Assembly: GCA_910588855.1 (NCBI GenBank)
Contig: CAJUSR010000004.1
Location: 62,001 to 126,000, forward strand
Direction: 5' to 3'
Source of the DNA: an uncultured Kineothrix sp.
GTDB lineage: Bacteria > Bacillota > Clostridia > Lachnospirales > Lachnospiraceae
DNA length: 64,000 nucleotides
Of this stretch, positions 17,343 to 26,565 are shown piece after piece (position 1 is the stretch's first letter; every line of letters starts with the position of its first letter). Position numbers and translations under genes: made by a program. A model generated the notes under the pieces. The model was not told the origin of the DNA. It searched no databases and was given only the letters and a program-made list of their open reading frames with translations.

Positions 17343-17642
17343 ATGGTGTATCACATCGTGTTGTGGGATTTAAAAGAAGAATTAAACGGGAAAGAGAGAG
17401 AAGAGGCGGCACAGGAAATCAAAGATAAGCTGGAGGCTGTAAAAGACAAAGTGGAGGGTGTCGTTTCATTGAAAGTAGTGATTGACGGTCTTCCGTCCAG
17501 CAATAAGAAGATTGGGTTGATTTCCACGTTTGATTCGGCAGAAGCTTTGGATGCCTACCAGAAGCATCCGGCACATGTGGAAGCGGCGGGATATGTAAAA
17601 AGTGTTACGTGCAACAGGACATGCTTTGACTATTGCGGGTAA
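17343..17642 (+). CDS. Dabb-family (stress-responsive A/B barrel) protein
   Basis: 99 residues, one dimeric alpha/beta-barrel domain: start MVYHIVLWDLKEE, the pattern VVSLKVVIDGLPSSNK and the end AYQKHPAHVEAAGYVKSV are typical of Dabb proteins. The family is found in bacteria and plants, often as homodimers, and most members have no known reaction. SD GGAGGGATAG lies just before the ATG. It stands alone between the nfnAB terminator and the MORN-repeat gene, with an unusual palindromic leader upstream. Confidence 0.8.
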   Translation: MVYHIVLWDLKEELNGKEREEAAQEIKDKLEAVKDKVEGVVSLKVVIDGLPSSNKKIGLISTFDSAEALDAYQKHPAHVEAAGYVKSVTCNRTCFDYCG

Positions 17643-17744
17643 TGGCAATGGATAGCATATATTGCGGGCATCTATAGCAGAAGCCGGGTTGTATGTGGAC
17701 ACCAATTGGAATGGAAAAAGTACGGAAATGAGGAAGTGATAAAT

Positions 17745-18866
17745 ATGAAGGAAAATAATAAAGCAAAATTACTGACTCTTGGCATTGCAGTTGTGCTGAT
17801 TTTGATTATTTGCGGCATCAGTGTAGTTATCCATGCACTGAATAAAAGGAACAGCCAGGATACGAGCAGTATGCTGCAGGAAGATATTATGGAATATGCC
17901 AATGCGTCTCAGGAACAAAACGTTACGGCTTCCGATGTAACCAAAAAAGAAGATGAAACAAAGGAGCCGGAAGCAAAGGAGGAGGAACCGGACGAAGCAA
18001 GGGAAGAGGAGCCGAAAGAAACGGAACCATCCCAGATGACGGAAAATGAAGAGTCGGCTGTAGTAGTGGGGGAAGAAGAAAATACTCCGGAAGAAACGAT
18101 TATGGAAGAGGAGGCCGGAAAACAGGTATCCGGCGAAGAAGAGAAAACAACGGCTAAGTGGCAGAAAGAAGCGGGGGAAAACCTTGCCGTAGTAGAGATT
18201 GACCTTCCCAGACAGATGTCTGAAATGAAAGGCTATTGGGAAGCGGGCAATATGGAAGCAGTGGAAGACCTGGCATATTTGCCAAGATACCGCGCGGCAT
18301 CCGAAAAACTGAGCGGTACGACGAAATATTATTATTTCGGCGATACGGATGAAAACAAGCGCCCTAACGGCAAAGGGCTTGCAATGTATACGGATAATCA
18401 GTATTATTATGGAGAGTGGAAAAATGGTGTCAGAAGCGGCAACGGCATGTGGATAAAATACTATGTATATGACCAGAATGCAAAAGCCAAAGACAGCATT
18501 TATTTACAGCATAGCTATTCGGGAACATGGGCGAATGATTTGCCGAACGGGGATGGTGCGGAACATTATGATTTCATTGATGAAAATCTGGAACCTTATG
18601 TAGGCTATAACCGTAATTTTATAGGGAATTTCAAAAACGGCCTTTATCATGGGGAGATTTATATCACCAATTACTACAGCGACCACAATACAAAAGAATG
18701 GAGCGGTACGGCAAAAGATGGGGTTTGGCAGCCTATGGGCGAAAAGGATGATAAAGGGCAATATCCGGTAATTGTCCAATTGACCGAACCGGACAACTAT
18801 CAATGGATGGCAGAAAAAGCCAATAAGAATCATGGCGTGGATGGTATGATATCCGCAGCAAAATAA
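17745..18866 (+). CDS. Membrane-anchored MORN-repeat protein
   Basis: 373 residues from ATG 17745 (GAGGAAGTG upstream). One N-terminal membrane helix (about 9-31) is followed by a Glu/Lys-rich linker (about 45-155) and a C-terminal part with MORN-like repeats (YYYGEWKNGVRSGNGMW, YSGTWANDLPNGDGAE, FIGNFKNGLYHGEIY). MORN repeats form beta-hairpin plates that bind lipids or proteins; the bacterial versions are poorly characterised. The topology suggests an extracytoplasmic MORN domain. It is followed 20 bp later by a zinc-ribbon membrane protein and then rlmH. Confidence 0.75.
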   Translation: MKENNKAKLLTLGIAVVLILIICGISVVIHALNKRNSQDTSSMLQEDIMEYANASQEQNVTASDVTKKEDETKEPEAKEEEPDEAREEEPKETEPSQMTENEESAVVVGEEENTPEETIMEEEAGKQVSGEEEKTTAKWQKEAGENLAVVEIDLPRQMSEMKGYWEAGNMEAVEDLAYLPRYRAASEKLSGTTKYYYFGDTDENKRPNGKGLAMYTDNQYYYGEWKNGVRSGNGMWIKYYVYDQNAKAKDSIYLQHSYSGTWANDLPNGDGAEHYDFIDENLEPYVGYNRNFIGNFKNGLYHGEIYITNYYSDHNTKEWSGTAKDGVWQPMGEKDDKGQYPVIVQLTEPDNYQWMAEKANKNHGVDGMISAAK

Positions 18867-18886
18867 ACAATCCGGGAGGGAAAAAG

Positions 18887-19777
18887 ATGCCTTGGTGTCC
18901 AAAATGCAGGAATGAATATGTGGAAGGAATGGAAGTTTGTGTGGATTGCGGCAGCCCTTTAGTGGAATCGTTGGAAGAAACGAAGAGCAACCCGTTGATT
19001 TTCGGCGATAAGGAGCAGATGGAAAGGCTGGAAAAATTCCTTACATATAATAAGTTAAAAACAGTGAGTATATCGGAGGATGAAAAAGAGGGGGTATATG
19101 AGCTGTATGTAAGCGATGAAGAGCGGCAGAAAGCAGCTATGGCAACGAGAGTGTTTCTGCAGCAGGAGTCCAAAGAAGCAGGGGAAGCAATGGGCGTTAT
19201 GGAGGAAGCAGCAGACAATCCGGAGGATGAAGCAGAAAGCGGCCACGGGCAGGAAGTAAGCCAGGCTTATGGAAAGAAGGCAGAATATAAAGGGGTTTAT
19301 CAGGACAGTGCAAAGCAGGCGGAAGAAAACCGGTCTTCCGGCTACATGCTGATGGTGGTCGGCGGTATTGGGCTAGTTGCCGTAGGGTTGATATTTGCAG
19401 ACATTATCCGCCTTCCGGCTGCTATGGTGAATAAATATATGGTTTGTATTGTTATGGGTGTATTGTTTGCCTTGTTCTTTGTAATGGGCATCCTTTCCAT
19501 AAAATCTTCAAAATCTTTGGAGAAAAAGGCAGAATCGGAAAGCAGCCTGACAAAGGAAATCAAAAACTGGTGTATGGAAAATATAACTGCGGCAAAAGTG
19601 GACGATGGGCTTTTTGCAGAGGAGGAGCTGGCGGAAGAAATGAAATATTTTAAACGTACAGATAAAATGAAGGACATGATTTGCCGTCAATTTATGAATT
19701 TGGATGAAGGGTTTCTGGATTCTTTTATAGATGATTATTATCCTGCGGTTTTTGAGCAGGAAAAGGGCGAAGAATGA
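18887..19777 (+). CDS. Zinc-ribbon protein with two membrane helices
   Basis: 296 residues starting after GGGAGGG. An N-terminal zinc ribbon (CPKCRNEYVEGMEVCVDCG), a segment resembling the DUF2007 putative signal-transducing fold (about 40-90), a Glu/Lys linker, two hydrophobic helices (about 150-170 and 185-205) and a cytoplasmic C-terminal helical part. I do not recognise a specific function. Its stop overlaps the rlmH start (ATGA), so the genes are translationally coupled. Confidence 0.7.
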   Translation: MPWCPKCRNEYVEGMEVCVDCGSPLVESLEETKSNPLIFGDKEQMERLEKFLTYNKLKTVSISEDEKEGVYELYVSDEERQKAAMATRVFLQQESKEAGEAMGVMEEAADNPEDEAESGHGQEVSQAYGKKAEYKGVYQDSAKQAEENRSSGYMLMVVGGIGLVAVGLIFADIIRLPAAMVNKYMVCIVMGVLFALFFVMGILSIKSSKSLEKKAESESSLTKEIKNWCMENITAAKVDDGLFAEEELAEEMKYFKRTDKMKDMICRQFMNLDEGFLDSFIDDYYPAVFEQEKGEE

Positions 19778-20253
19778 GAATTACAATCATTGCCGTAGGG
19801 AAGATAAAAGAGGATTTTTACCGGGAAGCGATGGCGGAGTTTGGAAAAAGGCTCGGGAAATACTGCCGCTTCGAGGTGATAGAGGTAGAGGATGAGAAAA
19901 CCCCGGATAAGGCAGGGGAGGCGTTGGAAAATCAGATAAAGGAGAAGGAAGGGCAGCGTATCTTAAAGAATATTAAAGAGGATTCCTATGTAATCGCCCT
20001 TGCAATACAAGGAAAGAAAGCGGATTCCGTCGCTTTTGCGAGGAAATTGGAAAAACTGGCAACATATGGGAAAAGCCATATCCAGTTTATTATCGGAGGC
20101 TCCTTAGGGCTGCATGGAAAAGTATTGGAGAGGGCAGACGAAAAACTTAGCTTTTCGGATATGACATTCCCTCATCAACTTATGCGTATCCTGCTGGCAG
20201 AACAGATTTACCGCGGCTACCGTATCATTTGTGGGGAACCGTACCACAAGTGA
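19774..20253 (+). CDS. rlmH: 23S rRNA pseudouridine-1915 N3-methyltransferase
   Basis: 159 residues, the standard SPOUT methyltransferase length. It methylates the N3 of pseudouridine 1915 in helix 69 of 23S rRNA using SAM. Signatures are MRITIIAVGKIKEDFYREA, the SAM knot IQFIIGGSLGLHGKV and the C-terminal LLAEQIYRGYRIICGEPYHK. It overlaps the upstream gene by 4 bp and is followed by a clear terminator. Confidence 0.96.
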   Translation: MRITIIAVGKIKEDFYREAMAEFGKRLGKYCRFEVIEVEDEKTPDKAGEALENQIKEKEGQRILKNIKEDSYVIALAIQGKKADSVAFARKLEKLATYGKSHIQFIIGGSLGLHGKVLERADEKLSFSDMTFPHQLMRILLAEQIYRGYRIICGEPYHK

Positions 20254-20304
20254 GGGCGAAAGAAAGGCCTTGGAAATAGAAGCGAATAAAAATTGTGTTT
20301 TTAA

Positions 20305-20337
20305 CCCCATGAGAGTTTGTGGCTTTCATGGGGTTTT
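20305..20337 (+). terminator. Terminator after rlmH
   Basis: CCCCATGA (20305-20312) pairs with TCATGGGG (20326-20333), followed by TTTT; 51 bp after the rlmH stop. Confidence 0.8.
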
Positions 20338-20438
20338 GACGTTAGCTCTTAGGCGCTTTGCCTAATTAGTGCCTTTGTGGAATTATGATGGTGGTTTTCC
20401 GGAAGGGGTAAAATAAGGGTAGTTTGCCAAGATGGAAT

Positions 20439-21317
20439 ATGATAAAATATAAACAAGAAAAGATTATTTTAGCGTGGATTATGAAAAACTGTCTGGAAGA
20501 ATATCGTGATTGTGATGTAAATGAGATTGCGGAGAAATATATAGAGGGGATGCCTCAGATAAGTGAAGTAGCAGTTATCCCGGATGAGTCTAACCACGTT
20601 TCTATGATACATGGGGCTGGAAATGAAGATGTATCTTTGACAGAGGGAACAGTTACTTATGATATCCGGTTTCTTGCCGTAGCCCCTGTATCCGGGGAAT
20701 TGATTCGTTTGATTATCAATATTGAAGCCAAGAATGATTTTTATCCGGGGTATCCATTGATAATGAGGGGAATTTATTATTGTAGCCGTATGATTTCTGC
20801 CCAATATGGAACGGAGTTTACAAGTTCCCGCTATGAGAATGTTAAAAAGGTATACAGCATATGGATTTGCATGAATCCGCCAAAGAACCGTGAGAATAGT
20901 ATTACCCGCTATTATATTGTGGAAGAAAATCTGGTGGGCAATGTAAAAGAACGAAAAGCGGATTACGATTTAATGGCGGCTGTTATGATTTGCCTTGGGA
21001 GAGAGGAAGACTCTAATATAGATTTGTTGAAATTGCTGAATGTACTTCTTTCCACAGAAAAAGACTCGGAGGATAAATGCCAGATATTGGAGGATGATTT
21101 TCATATTAAAATGGCTCAGACGTTGGAGAGTGAGGTGTCGCTTATGTGCAATTTGAGTAAGGGTGTAGAGGAGAAAGGGTTTGAGAAGGGAAGACAGGAA
21201 GGAATAATAGCTATGGTATCAGCATTGAAGGATTTACAAATTGCAGATAGTATTATTCTGAATAAAATACAAGAAAAGTTTCATTTGGCAGAAGAAACAG
21301 CTAAAAGGTATTTGTAA
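20439..21317 (+). CDS. Rpn/PD-(D/E)XK nuclease-family transposase-like protein
   Basis: 292 residues from ATG 20439; the upstream TTG at 20424 is less likely. The core TYDIRFLAVAP...LIRLIINIEAKNDF carries the D...ExK pattern of the PD-(D/E)XK fold, and the C-terminus has the Gly/Lys/Glu-rich helix EKGFEKGRQEG typical of Rpn (recombination-promoting nuclease) proteins. These are often called transposases, but they occur as isolated, multicopy genes. No strong ribosome binding site is visible, and no terminal repeats match IS ends, although two strong hairpins lie directly downstream. Confidence 0.75.
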   Translation: MIKYKQEKIILAWIMKNCLEEYRDCDVNEIAEKYIEGMPQISEVAVIPDESNHVSMIHGAGNEDVSLTEGTVTYDIRFLAVAPVSGELIRLIINIEAKNDFYPGYPLIMRGIYYCSRMISAQYGTEFTSSRYENVKKVYSIWICMNPPKNRENSITRYYIVEENLVGNVKERKADYDLMAAVMICLGREEDSNIDLLKLLNVLLSTEKDSEDKCQILEDDFHIKMAQTLESEVSLMCNLSKGVEEKGFEKGRQEGIIAMVSALKDLQIADSIILNKIQEKFHLAEETAKRYL

Positions 21318-21318
21318 A

Positions 21319-21337
21319 AAAGTGTCTTCGACACTTT
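21319..21337 (+). repeat. Short perfect hairpin after the Rpn gene
   Basis: AAAGTGTC-TTC-GACACTTT, an 8-bp stem immediately after the stop codon, without a following T-run. It may stabilise the mRNA end or act as a weak terminator. Confidence 0.6.
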
Positions 21338-21380
21338 CAATTTACGTTCTTCTGACGAAGGATTTTCCTATATGGTAAAC

Positions 21381-21416
21381 ATTACAGGCAGAACATTTCC
21401 GTGTTCTGCCTGTAAT
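21381..21416. repeat. 15-bp perfect inverted repeat
   Basis: ATTACAGGCAGAACA (21381-21395), loop TTTCCG, TGTTCTGCCTGTAAT (21402-21416). No T-run follows directly, but GGGGTTTTTT occurs 11 bp downstream. It lies between the Rpn gene and yqfC; it could be a terminator or the trace of a small mobile element. Confidence 0.7.
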
Positions 21417-21562
21417 CATGCTATGGGGTTTTTTACACTTAGGCATGTTAATAAGAAATCATATTACAAATGATAAGTGAAGACAGGGAAGGATAACAGT
21501 TGCTATACGAGATTAGAGGATAAAGGCAGTATTTTTTGATAAGTTGGAACATATATTATTCC

Positions 21563-21868
21563 ATGATGAAGAACAGGAAATTAACCGGAAAACAAAAACT
21601 GGAACGAAGGAAAGAAATTATCGTGGAATCCTTGAAACTTCCGAAAGATTCCATGCTGGGGGCTTCTATTGTGACCGTGACGGGGAACAAGGATGCCTTT
21701 GTGGAAAATTATAAGGGGATACTGGAATATTCGCCGGAGGCGATAGTGCTGCAGGGAAAGACTTGCCAAATCAGCATTATCGGCAAAAGGATGTCCATTG
21801 ATTACTACACCAATGAAGATATGAAAATTACGGGATGTATCGAATGTGTCCGCTACCATAACGGATAG
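21563..21868 (+). CDS. yqfC: Sporulation protein YqfC
   Basis: About 101 residues of the YabP/YqfC family, which takes part in spore coat or cortex formation in the mother cell under SigE. The segment GASIVTVTGNKDAFVENYKGILEYSPEAIVL is typical of the family. The start is uncertain: ATG 21563 or 21566 lacks a clear ribosome binding site, and the in-frame TTG at 21536 has AGGATAAAGG upstream. Its place directly before yqfD and phoH is the conserved Firmicutes order. Confidence 0.85.
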   Translation: MMKNRKLTGKQKLERRKEIIVESLKLPKDSMLGASIVTVTGNKDAFVENYKGILEYSPEAIVLQGKTCQISIIGKRMSIDYYTNEDMKITGCIECVRYHNG

Positions 21869-21945
21869 TGCGGCTGTTATTTGCTGTCCGCCGTCTGTAA
21901 GATATTGTGTGCGTTTATGTGAGGGAGTAGTAAAGGGGATAAGGT

Positions 21946-23247
21946 ATGCTTCAATTTATACAGTATTTAAAAGGCTATGTCTGCATTAGGGTATGGGGGT
22001 ATTCCCCGGAACGGTTTATGAATTTGTGCAGCAATCACGATATCCTTCTTTGGAATATTGAAAACTGCGGAGAGTATTATACGATGTGCATCACCGTTGG
22101 CGGGTTTCGGAAGCTGAAGGGGATTGTGAAGAAAACAGGAACTAAGGTAGCCATACAAAAGCGATGTGGACTGCCTTTTTTTGTGCCAAAGATGAAAAGG
22201 AGAAAAATTTTCCTGATAGGTTTGATTGGGAGCCTGGCTTTCTGGATGTGGATGTCAACTTTTATTTGGGCGGTGGACATTTCCGGTAACTATTCCATTT
22301 CCGAAGATATTTTTATGGATTTTTTAAGGGAAAACGATATTTATGTGGGGATGAAAAGGAATAAGCTGAATATAGAGGAGTTGGAGAAAAGGATACGGCA
22401 GGATTTTGGGATTGTGACATGGACATCGGCAAAAATCGATGGAACCAGATTGGAAATCCAGATAAGGGAAAATGAAGTGGAAATGAGTACCGAAAGGGAA
22501 GGGGAGGAAGAAAAAGGGGAAACGCAGGAAGAGTTTGGAAAGAATCCATATGGGTCGGATTTGGTAGCGGAGGAAGATGGCGTTATTGTAAGTATGGTGA
22601 CAAGAAAGGGGGTTCCTCAAGTTGGCGTAGGCACGGAGGTAAAAAAGGGGGATATTCTGGTTTCTGGCAGCGTGCCGGTCTATAATGAAGATTCCACAGT
22701 AAAATTTTACCAGTATTATGATGCGGATGCCGATGTTTTTATCCGCAGACAATTAAGACAGCGGGAGGAATTGCCGCTGCATTATGAGAAGAAGGAGTAT
22801 ACGGGAGAGGAAAAGAAAGAGGTAGTGCTGGCAGTTATGGATAAAGATTTTATCCTTCGCTTGGGAAAAATAAAATATGAAAATTTTGATACGGTAACGG
22901 ACAAAAAGCAGGTAAAACTTTTGAAAAATTTTTACCTTCCCCTTTATTATGGGAATAGCGTGAATCGTGAATATATCGTTACCGATAATATTTATACAAA
23001 GGAAGAAGTAAAAATAATATTTTCTGAAAAATTAATAAAATATATTGCAAGTTTGGAAGAAAAAGGGGTACAAATAATTAAAAAAAATGTTACAATAAAT
23101 AAGGGTCAGAAAAGCTGGCAGATGGATATGGACTTTCAAGTGGTGGAAAAGACCGGAAAGAACATTGCAGCGTTCCCGAAGATAGAGGCGGAAGAAACGG
23201 AAGCAGGGCAGGAAAATTTGGATGGATTGGACACAGAGACGGATTGA
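21946..23247 (+). CDS. yqfD: Sporulation protein YqfD
   Basis: 433 residues. An N-terminal region of about 80 residues with repeated aromatic positions, one membrane helix (about 85-107, FLIGLIGSLAFWMWMSTFIW), then an extracytoplasmic part with POTRA-like character and a mid-protein Glu-rich insertion (about 180-205). YqfD is required for normal sporulation in Bacillus; its biochemical role is not known. Its 3' end overlaps phoH by 26 bp, so the pair is coupled. Confidence 0.9.
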   Translation: MLQFIQYLKGYVCIRVWGYSPERFMNLCSNHDILLWNIENCGEYYTMCITVGGFRKLKGIVKKTGTKVAIQKRCGLPFFVPKMKRRKIFLIGLIGSLAFWMWMSTFIWAVDISGNYSISEDIFMDFLRENDIYVGMKRNKLNIEELEKRIRQDFGIVTWTSAKIDGTRLEIQIRENEVEMSTEREGEEEKGETQEEFGKNPYGSDLVAEEDGVIVSMVTRKGVPQVGVGTEVKKGDILVSGSVPVYNEDSTVKFYQYYDADADVFIRRQLRQREELPLHYEKKEYTGEEKKEVVLAVMDKDFILRLGKIKYENFDTVTDKKQVKLLKNFYLPLYYGNSVNREYIVTDNIYTKEEVKIIFSEKLIKYIASLEEKGVQIIKKNVTINKGQKSWQMDMDFQVVEKTGKNIAAFPKIEAEETEAGQENLDGLDTETD

Positions 23248-24256
23248 TGTTCCGACAGAGCATATGCAGAATATTTTCGGCGGCTATGACAGTTATATCC
23301 GGAAAATAGAGGATAACTTAAAAGTAACGATTATTGACCGGGATGGAGCGGTAAAAATTACCGGAACAGAACGTGCGGTACGGCGGGCGGAGAATATTGT
23401 GCGCCAATTGACAGAGTTATCAAAGAAAGGAAACGCAATCCTGGAACAAAATGTGGATTATGCGATTATGATGGAGATGGAAGACAAAGAGGACGTACTG
23501 ATTGAAATAGACAAAGAGTGTATATGCCATACGGTGACGGGGAAACCGGTGAAACCTAAAACTCTTGGGCAGAAAGAGTATGTGGATGCGATGAGGAAGC
23601 ATATGATTGTATTCGGCCTTGGACCTGCAGGTACAGGGAAAACATACCTTGCCATGGCCATGGCAATTACTGCTTTCAAAAACGAAGAGGTTGGCCGGAT
23701 TATATTGACGCGGCCTGCGATTGAGGCAGGGGAAAAACTGGGCTTTTTGCCCGGCGATTTACAGAGCAAGGTGGACCCGTATTTAAGACCGTTATATGAT
23801 GCCCTTTATCAGATTATGGGGGCGGAAAGTTTTACGCGGAATATGGAAAAAGGGTTGATAGAAGTAGCACCTTTAGCTTATATGAGAGGACGGACGTTGG
23901 ATAATGCGTTTATTATTCTGGACGAGGCGCAGAATACGACACCGGCGCAGATGAAGATGTTTTTGACTCGCATCGGTTTTGGCTCCAAAGTAATCGTGAC
24001 AGGGGACGGTTCCCAGAAAGACTTGGCGCCCGGAGTGAAATCCGGGCTGGATGTGGCAATCCGGGTATTGCGCGGGCTGGAAGGGATTGCTTTTTGCAAT
24101 TTAACAAGCAAAGATGTGGTAAGGCATCCTTTGGTACAGAAAATTGTTATGGCATATGAGGATTATGAAAAAGCAGTAGAAAAGAGCCAGAACAGGGTTA
24201 GGGAAAAGGAAAGCCGTAGACGGGAAGAGAGAAGAAGATATGGTAAAAAGGGTTGA
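23222..24256 (+). CDS. phoH: PhoH-family ATPase (PhoH-like RNA helicase/nuclease partner)
   Basis: 344 residues. An N-terminal KH-like part (about 15-65) precedes the PhoH ATPase domain with Walker A GPAGTGKTYLAMAMA and Walker B FIILDEAQN. PhoH2-type proteins are RNA helicases; the single-domain type next to ybeY is thought to act in rRNA metabolism with YbeY. The start overlaps yqfD, and the C-terminal tail is Arg/Glu-rich. Confidence 0.93.
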   Translation: MDWTQRRIDVPTEHMQNIFGGYDSYIRKIEDNLKVTIIDRDGAVKITGTERAVRRAENIVRQLTELSKKGNAILEQNVDYAIMMEMEDKEDVLIEIDKECICHTVTGKPVKPKTLGQKEYVDAMRKHMIVFGLGPAGTGKTYLAMAMAITAFKNEEVGRIILTRPAIEAGEKLGFLPGDLQSKVDPYLRPLYDALYQIMGAESFTRNMEKGLIEVAPLAYMRGRTLDNAFIILDEAQNTTPAQMKMFLTRIGFGSKVIVTGDGSQKDLAPGVKSGLDVAIRVLRGLEGIAFCNLTSKDVVRHPLVQKIVMAYEDYEKAVEKSQNRVREKESRRREERRRYGKKG

Positions 24257-24314
24257 AATAAATAAGGGAATGGCATAAGTAATATACTGTTTTGGAAAGG
24301 GATAGACGATAAGG

Positions 24315-24818
24315 ATGACTTCATATATAGAAAATGAGACAAAGACTGTTTTTTCCTTCGATATTGAAAGGCTGGCAGTGCAGCTTATGGAAGCGGTGCT
24401 GGATAGGGAAGGCTGCCCTTATGAGGCGACGGTAAACGTACTTTTGACAGGTAATGAGGGAATCAGGGAATATAACAGGCAGTACCGGGAGATTGACCGG
24501 GCGACGGATGTGCTGTCTTTTCCGAATATAGAGTTTGCCCGGCCCGGGGATTTTTCTTCCGCCGAGGAATCGGAGGCGGACTGCTTTGATCCGGACAGCG
24601 GGGAACTGGTATTGGGTGATATTATCCTGTCAGTGGACAAGGTGGCGGAACAGGCGGAAAATTATGGGCATAGCCAGTTGAGGGAATTTGCTTTTCTGGT
24701 AACCCATAGTATGCTCCATTTGTGCGGTTATGACCATATGGAGGAATCCGATGCATTGTTGATGGAAGAAAAGCAGAGGAACATTTTGGAGGAGTTGGGG
24801 ATTACTAGAGAGAAATAA
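24315..24818 (+). CDS. ybeY: Endoribonuclease YbeY
   Basis: 167 residues. The zinc-binding HxxxHxxxxxH motif is visible in THSMLHLCGYDH, and the family motif REIDRATDVLSFPN lies upstream. YbeY takes part in 16S rRNA 3'-end maturation and ribosome quality control. It is placed 58 bp after phoH in the conserved phoH-ybeY cluster, and the flippase gene starts 19 bp after it. Confidence 0.95.
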   Translation: MTSYIENETKTVFSFDIERLAVQLMEAVLDREGCPYEATVNVLLTGNEGIREYNRQYREIDRATDVLSFPNIEFARPGDFSSAEESEADCFDPDSGELVLGDIILSVDKVAEQAENYGHSQLREFAFLVTHSMLHLCGYDHMEESDALLMEEKQRNILEELGITREK

Positions 24819-24837
24819 GGACGGGGAACGCTAAAAT

Positions 24838-26487
24838 ATGAAGCAGAAGATGAAAGTGACGAAAACGGGCAGGGGAAGAAGAAGGGAATGGATGCTGGGA
24901 GCCGGATTGATTGCCTATTTGATAGGTTTGGTAATCCGCATTCCTCTTATCCGTATTATAGGGGATAAAGGGCTTGGCTTTTTTGCCCCAAGTATGGAAA
25001 TATTTGCATTGATTAGTACGGTGCTTTGCTATGGGATTTCAAGGGCTGTGGCAATTTTGGTAAAATATAGGGTAAAGAGGGATATGTTTAAAAGTGCCAG
25101 AAGAGTGTATAGAAGCGCTCTGTTTTTTACGTTGGTATTCAGCGTACTGGCAACGCTATTTGTTTTTTTCTTTTCAGAATTTATCGCCCGGACATTTATA
25201 CTGGAATATAGGGGGTATCTCGCTATTGCAGCAGTTGCCCCGGCAATTTTACTGTCAGGGATTTTAGGGGTGATGAGGGGATATTTACAAGGGATGGGAG
25301 CCATGACTCCTACGGTGCATTCCAGGATTTTGGAAAAATTTATTATGCTTTTGGCGAGCCTTCTTTTGGCAAAAGCTTTCTTTACATATGGTGAAAAAGT
25401 GGCTGCCTTGCTCCGCGATTCGGAATATGCGGCGGCCTATGGTGCTATGGGGGCTGCTATGGGCGTGTCCATTGCCTGCGGGATAGGGGTGCTTCACTTA
25501 TTGCTTATTAAGCTGGTTTATGCAGGAACCTTTAAACAACAGTTAATGGGGGACAGTGCCAAGTATGTGGAATCCAATGCACAGATTATTTCCACGTTCC
25601 TTTCTACGGCATTGCCCTATATCCTTTGCGCTTTACTTTACAATATGAATTACCTGGTGGATCAGAGGGTTTTTAATTATGTGATGAATAAGCAGGAAAG
25701 AGGCGGCATTCGGTTGGCCCATTGGGGGATATATTATGGGAAGTATAGCGTAATCGTGGGGATTTTGGCGATTGTCTGTACGATGGCGGCTGTTTCCGGG
25801 ATACCGAAGATTGCCCAGATGTACGATAAGCAGGAATATGGGGAGGTAAAATACAGGATAGGGAGCGTAAGCCATAACCTTGCTATTTTATCCATTCCTT
25901 TTGCAGTATGGACGGCTGTGTTGGCAAAGCCTATGACAGGAATGCTGTTTACTGGGGATGTGAATACGGCAGCCAAGCTTCTGCAGTCCGGCTCAGGAGT
26001 TATTGTGCTTTTTGCTTTTGCTTATTTTTTGATGTCACTGATGCAGAGGATAAGGAAGATAAGGGTAGTCATACTGGGCGGATTGGCAGCGTTTGTGATT
26101 CACTTGATTTTTCTTTTCGTTTTAGTCAGTACTACACGTTTAGGGATAATTGCGGTAGCTTTGGGTTTGCTTGTATTCTGGCTGGTAGTTTGTATAGCAG
26201 GGGTAATAGGGGCAGTACGGTATATGCAGTTTTCCCCGGATTGGATACGAAGTTTTGGTGTAACCGGAATTGCGGCAGGGCTTTCCGGGCTGGCCGGGAT
26301 GCTGCTTAACAAAGTGATGTTGGCATGGGCAGGGAATACGGCAACCTTTCTTGTTTGCTTTGTTGTTTGTGCGTTTATCTATTTTGTGCTGATGATTGTA
26401 CTAAAGGGTATCCGTGAAGATGAACTGGAAGATATGCCTGGCGGAAGGATTGTAATTGCCTTGGCAGAAAAAGTACATTTGATGTAG
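24838..26487 (+). CDS. SpoVB/MurJ-like MOP-superfamily flippase
   Basis: 549 residues with about fourteen hydrophobic helices from residue 18 to 530, the layout of the polysaccharide biosynthesis/SpoVB family of the MOP exporter superfamily. Members flip lipid-linked peptidoglycan precursors or other polyprenyl-linked sugars; SpoVB acts in spore cortex synthesis. The position after ybeY and before a BofC-like gene fits sporulation, but a general lipid II flippase role is possible. Start at the ATG 19 bp after ybeY. Confidence 0.82.
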   Translation: MKQKMKVTKTGRGRRREWMLGAGLIAYLIGLVIRIPLIRIIGDKGLGFFAPSMEIFALISTVLCYGISRAVAILVKYRVKRDMFKSARRVYRSALFFTLVFSVLATLFVFFFSEFIARTFILEYRGYLAIAAVAPAILLSGILGVMRGYLQGMGAMTPTVHSRILEKFIMLLASLLLAKAFFTYGEKVAALLRDSEYAAAYGAMGAAMGVSIACGIGVLHLLLIKLVYAGTFKQQLMGDSAKYVESNAQIISTFLSTALPYILCALLYNMNYLVDQRVFNYVMNKQERGGIRLAHWGIYYGKYSVIVGILAIVCTMAAVSGIPKIAQMYDKQEYGEVKYRIGSVSHNLAILSIPFAVWTAVLAKPMTGMLFTGDVNTAAKLLQSGSGVIVLFAFAYFLMSLMQRIRKIRVVILGGLAAFVIHLIFLFVLVSTTRLGIIAVALGLLVFWLVVCIAGVIGAVRYMQFSPDWIRSFGVTGIAAGLSGLAGMLLNKVMLAWAGNTATFLVCFVVCAFIYFVLMIVLKGIREDELEDMPGGRIVIALAEKVHLM

Positions 26488-26565
26488 GTAATATAATAAG
26501 GCCGGTAAAAGCGGCGAATAATATTGTAAAATTTGGCTGATACTGTTTACAAAGGAGAAATTGCT

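Noticed and set aside
20424..21317. Complete insertion sequence around the Rpn gene
   Set aside because: No terminal inverted repeats or target duplication around the gene; only downstream hairpins are seen.
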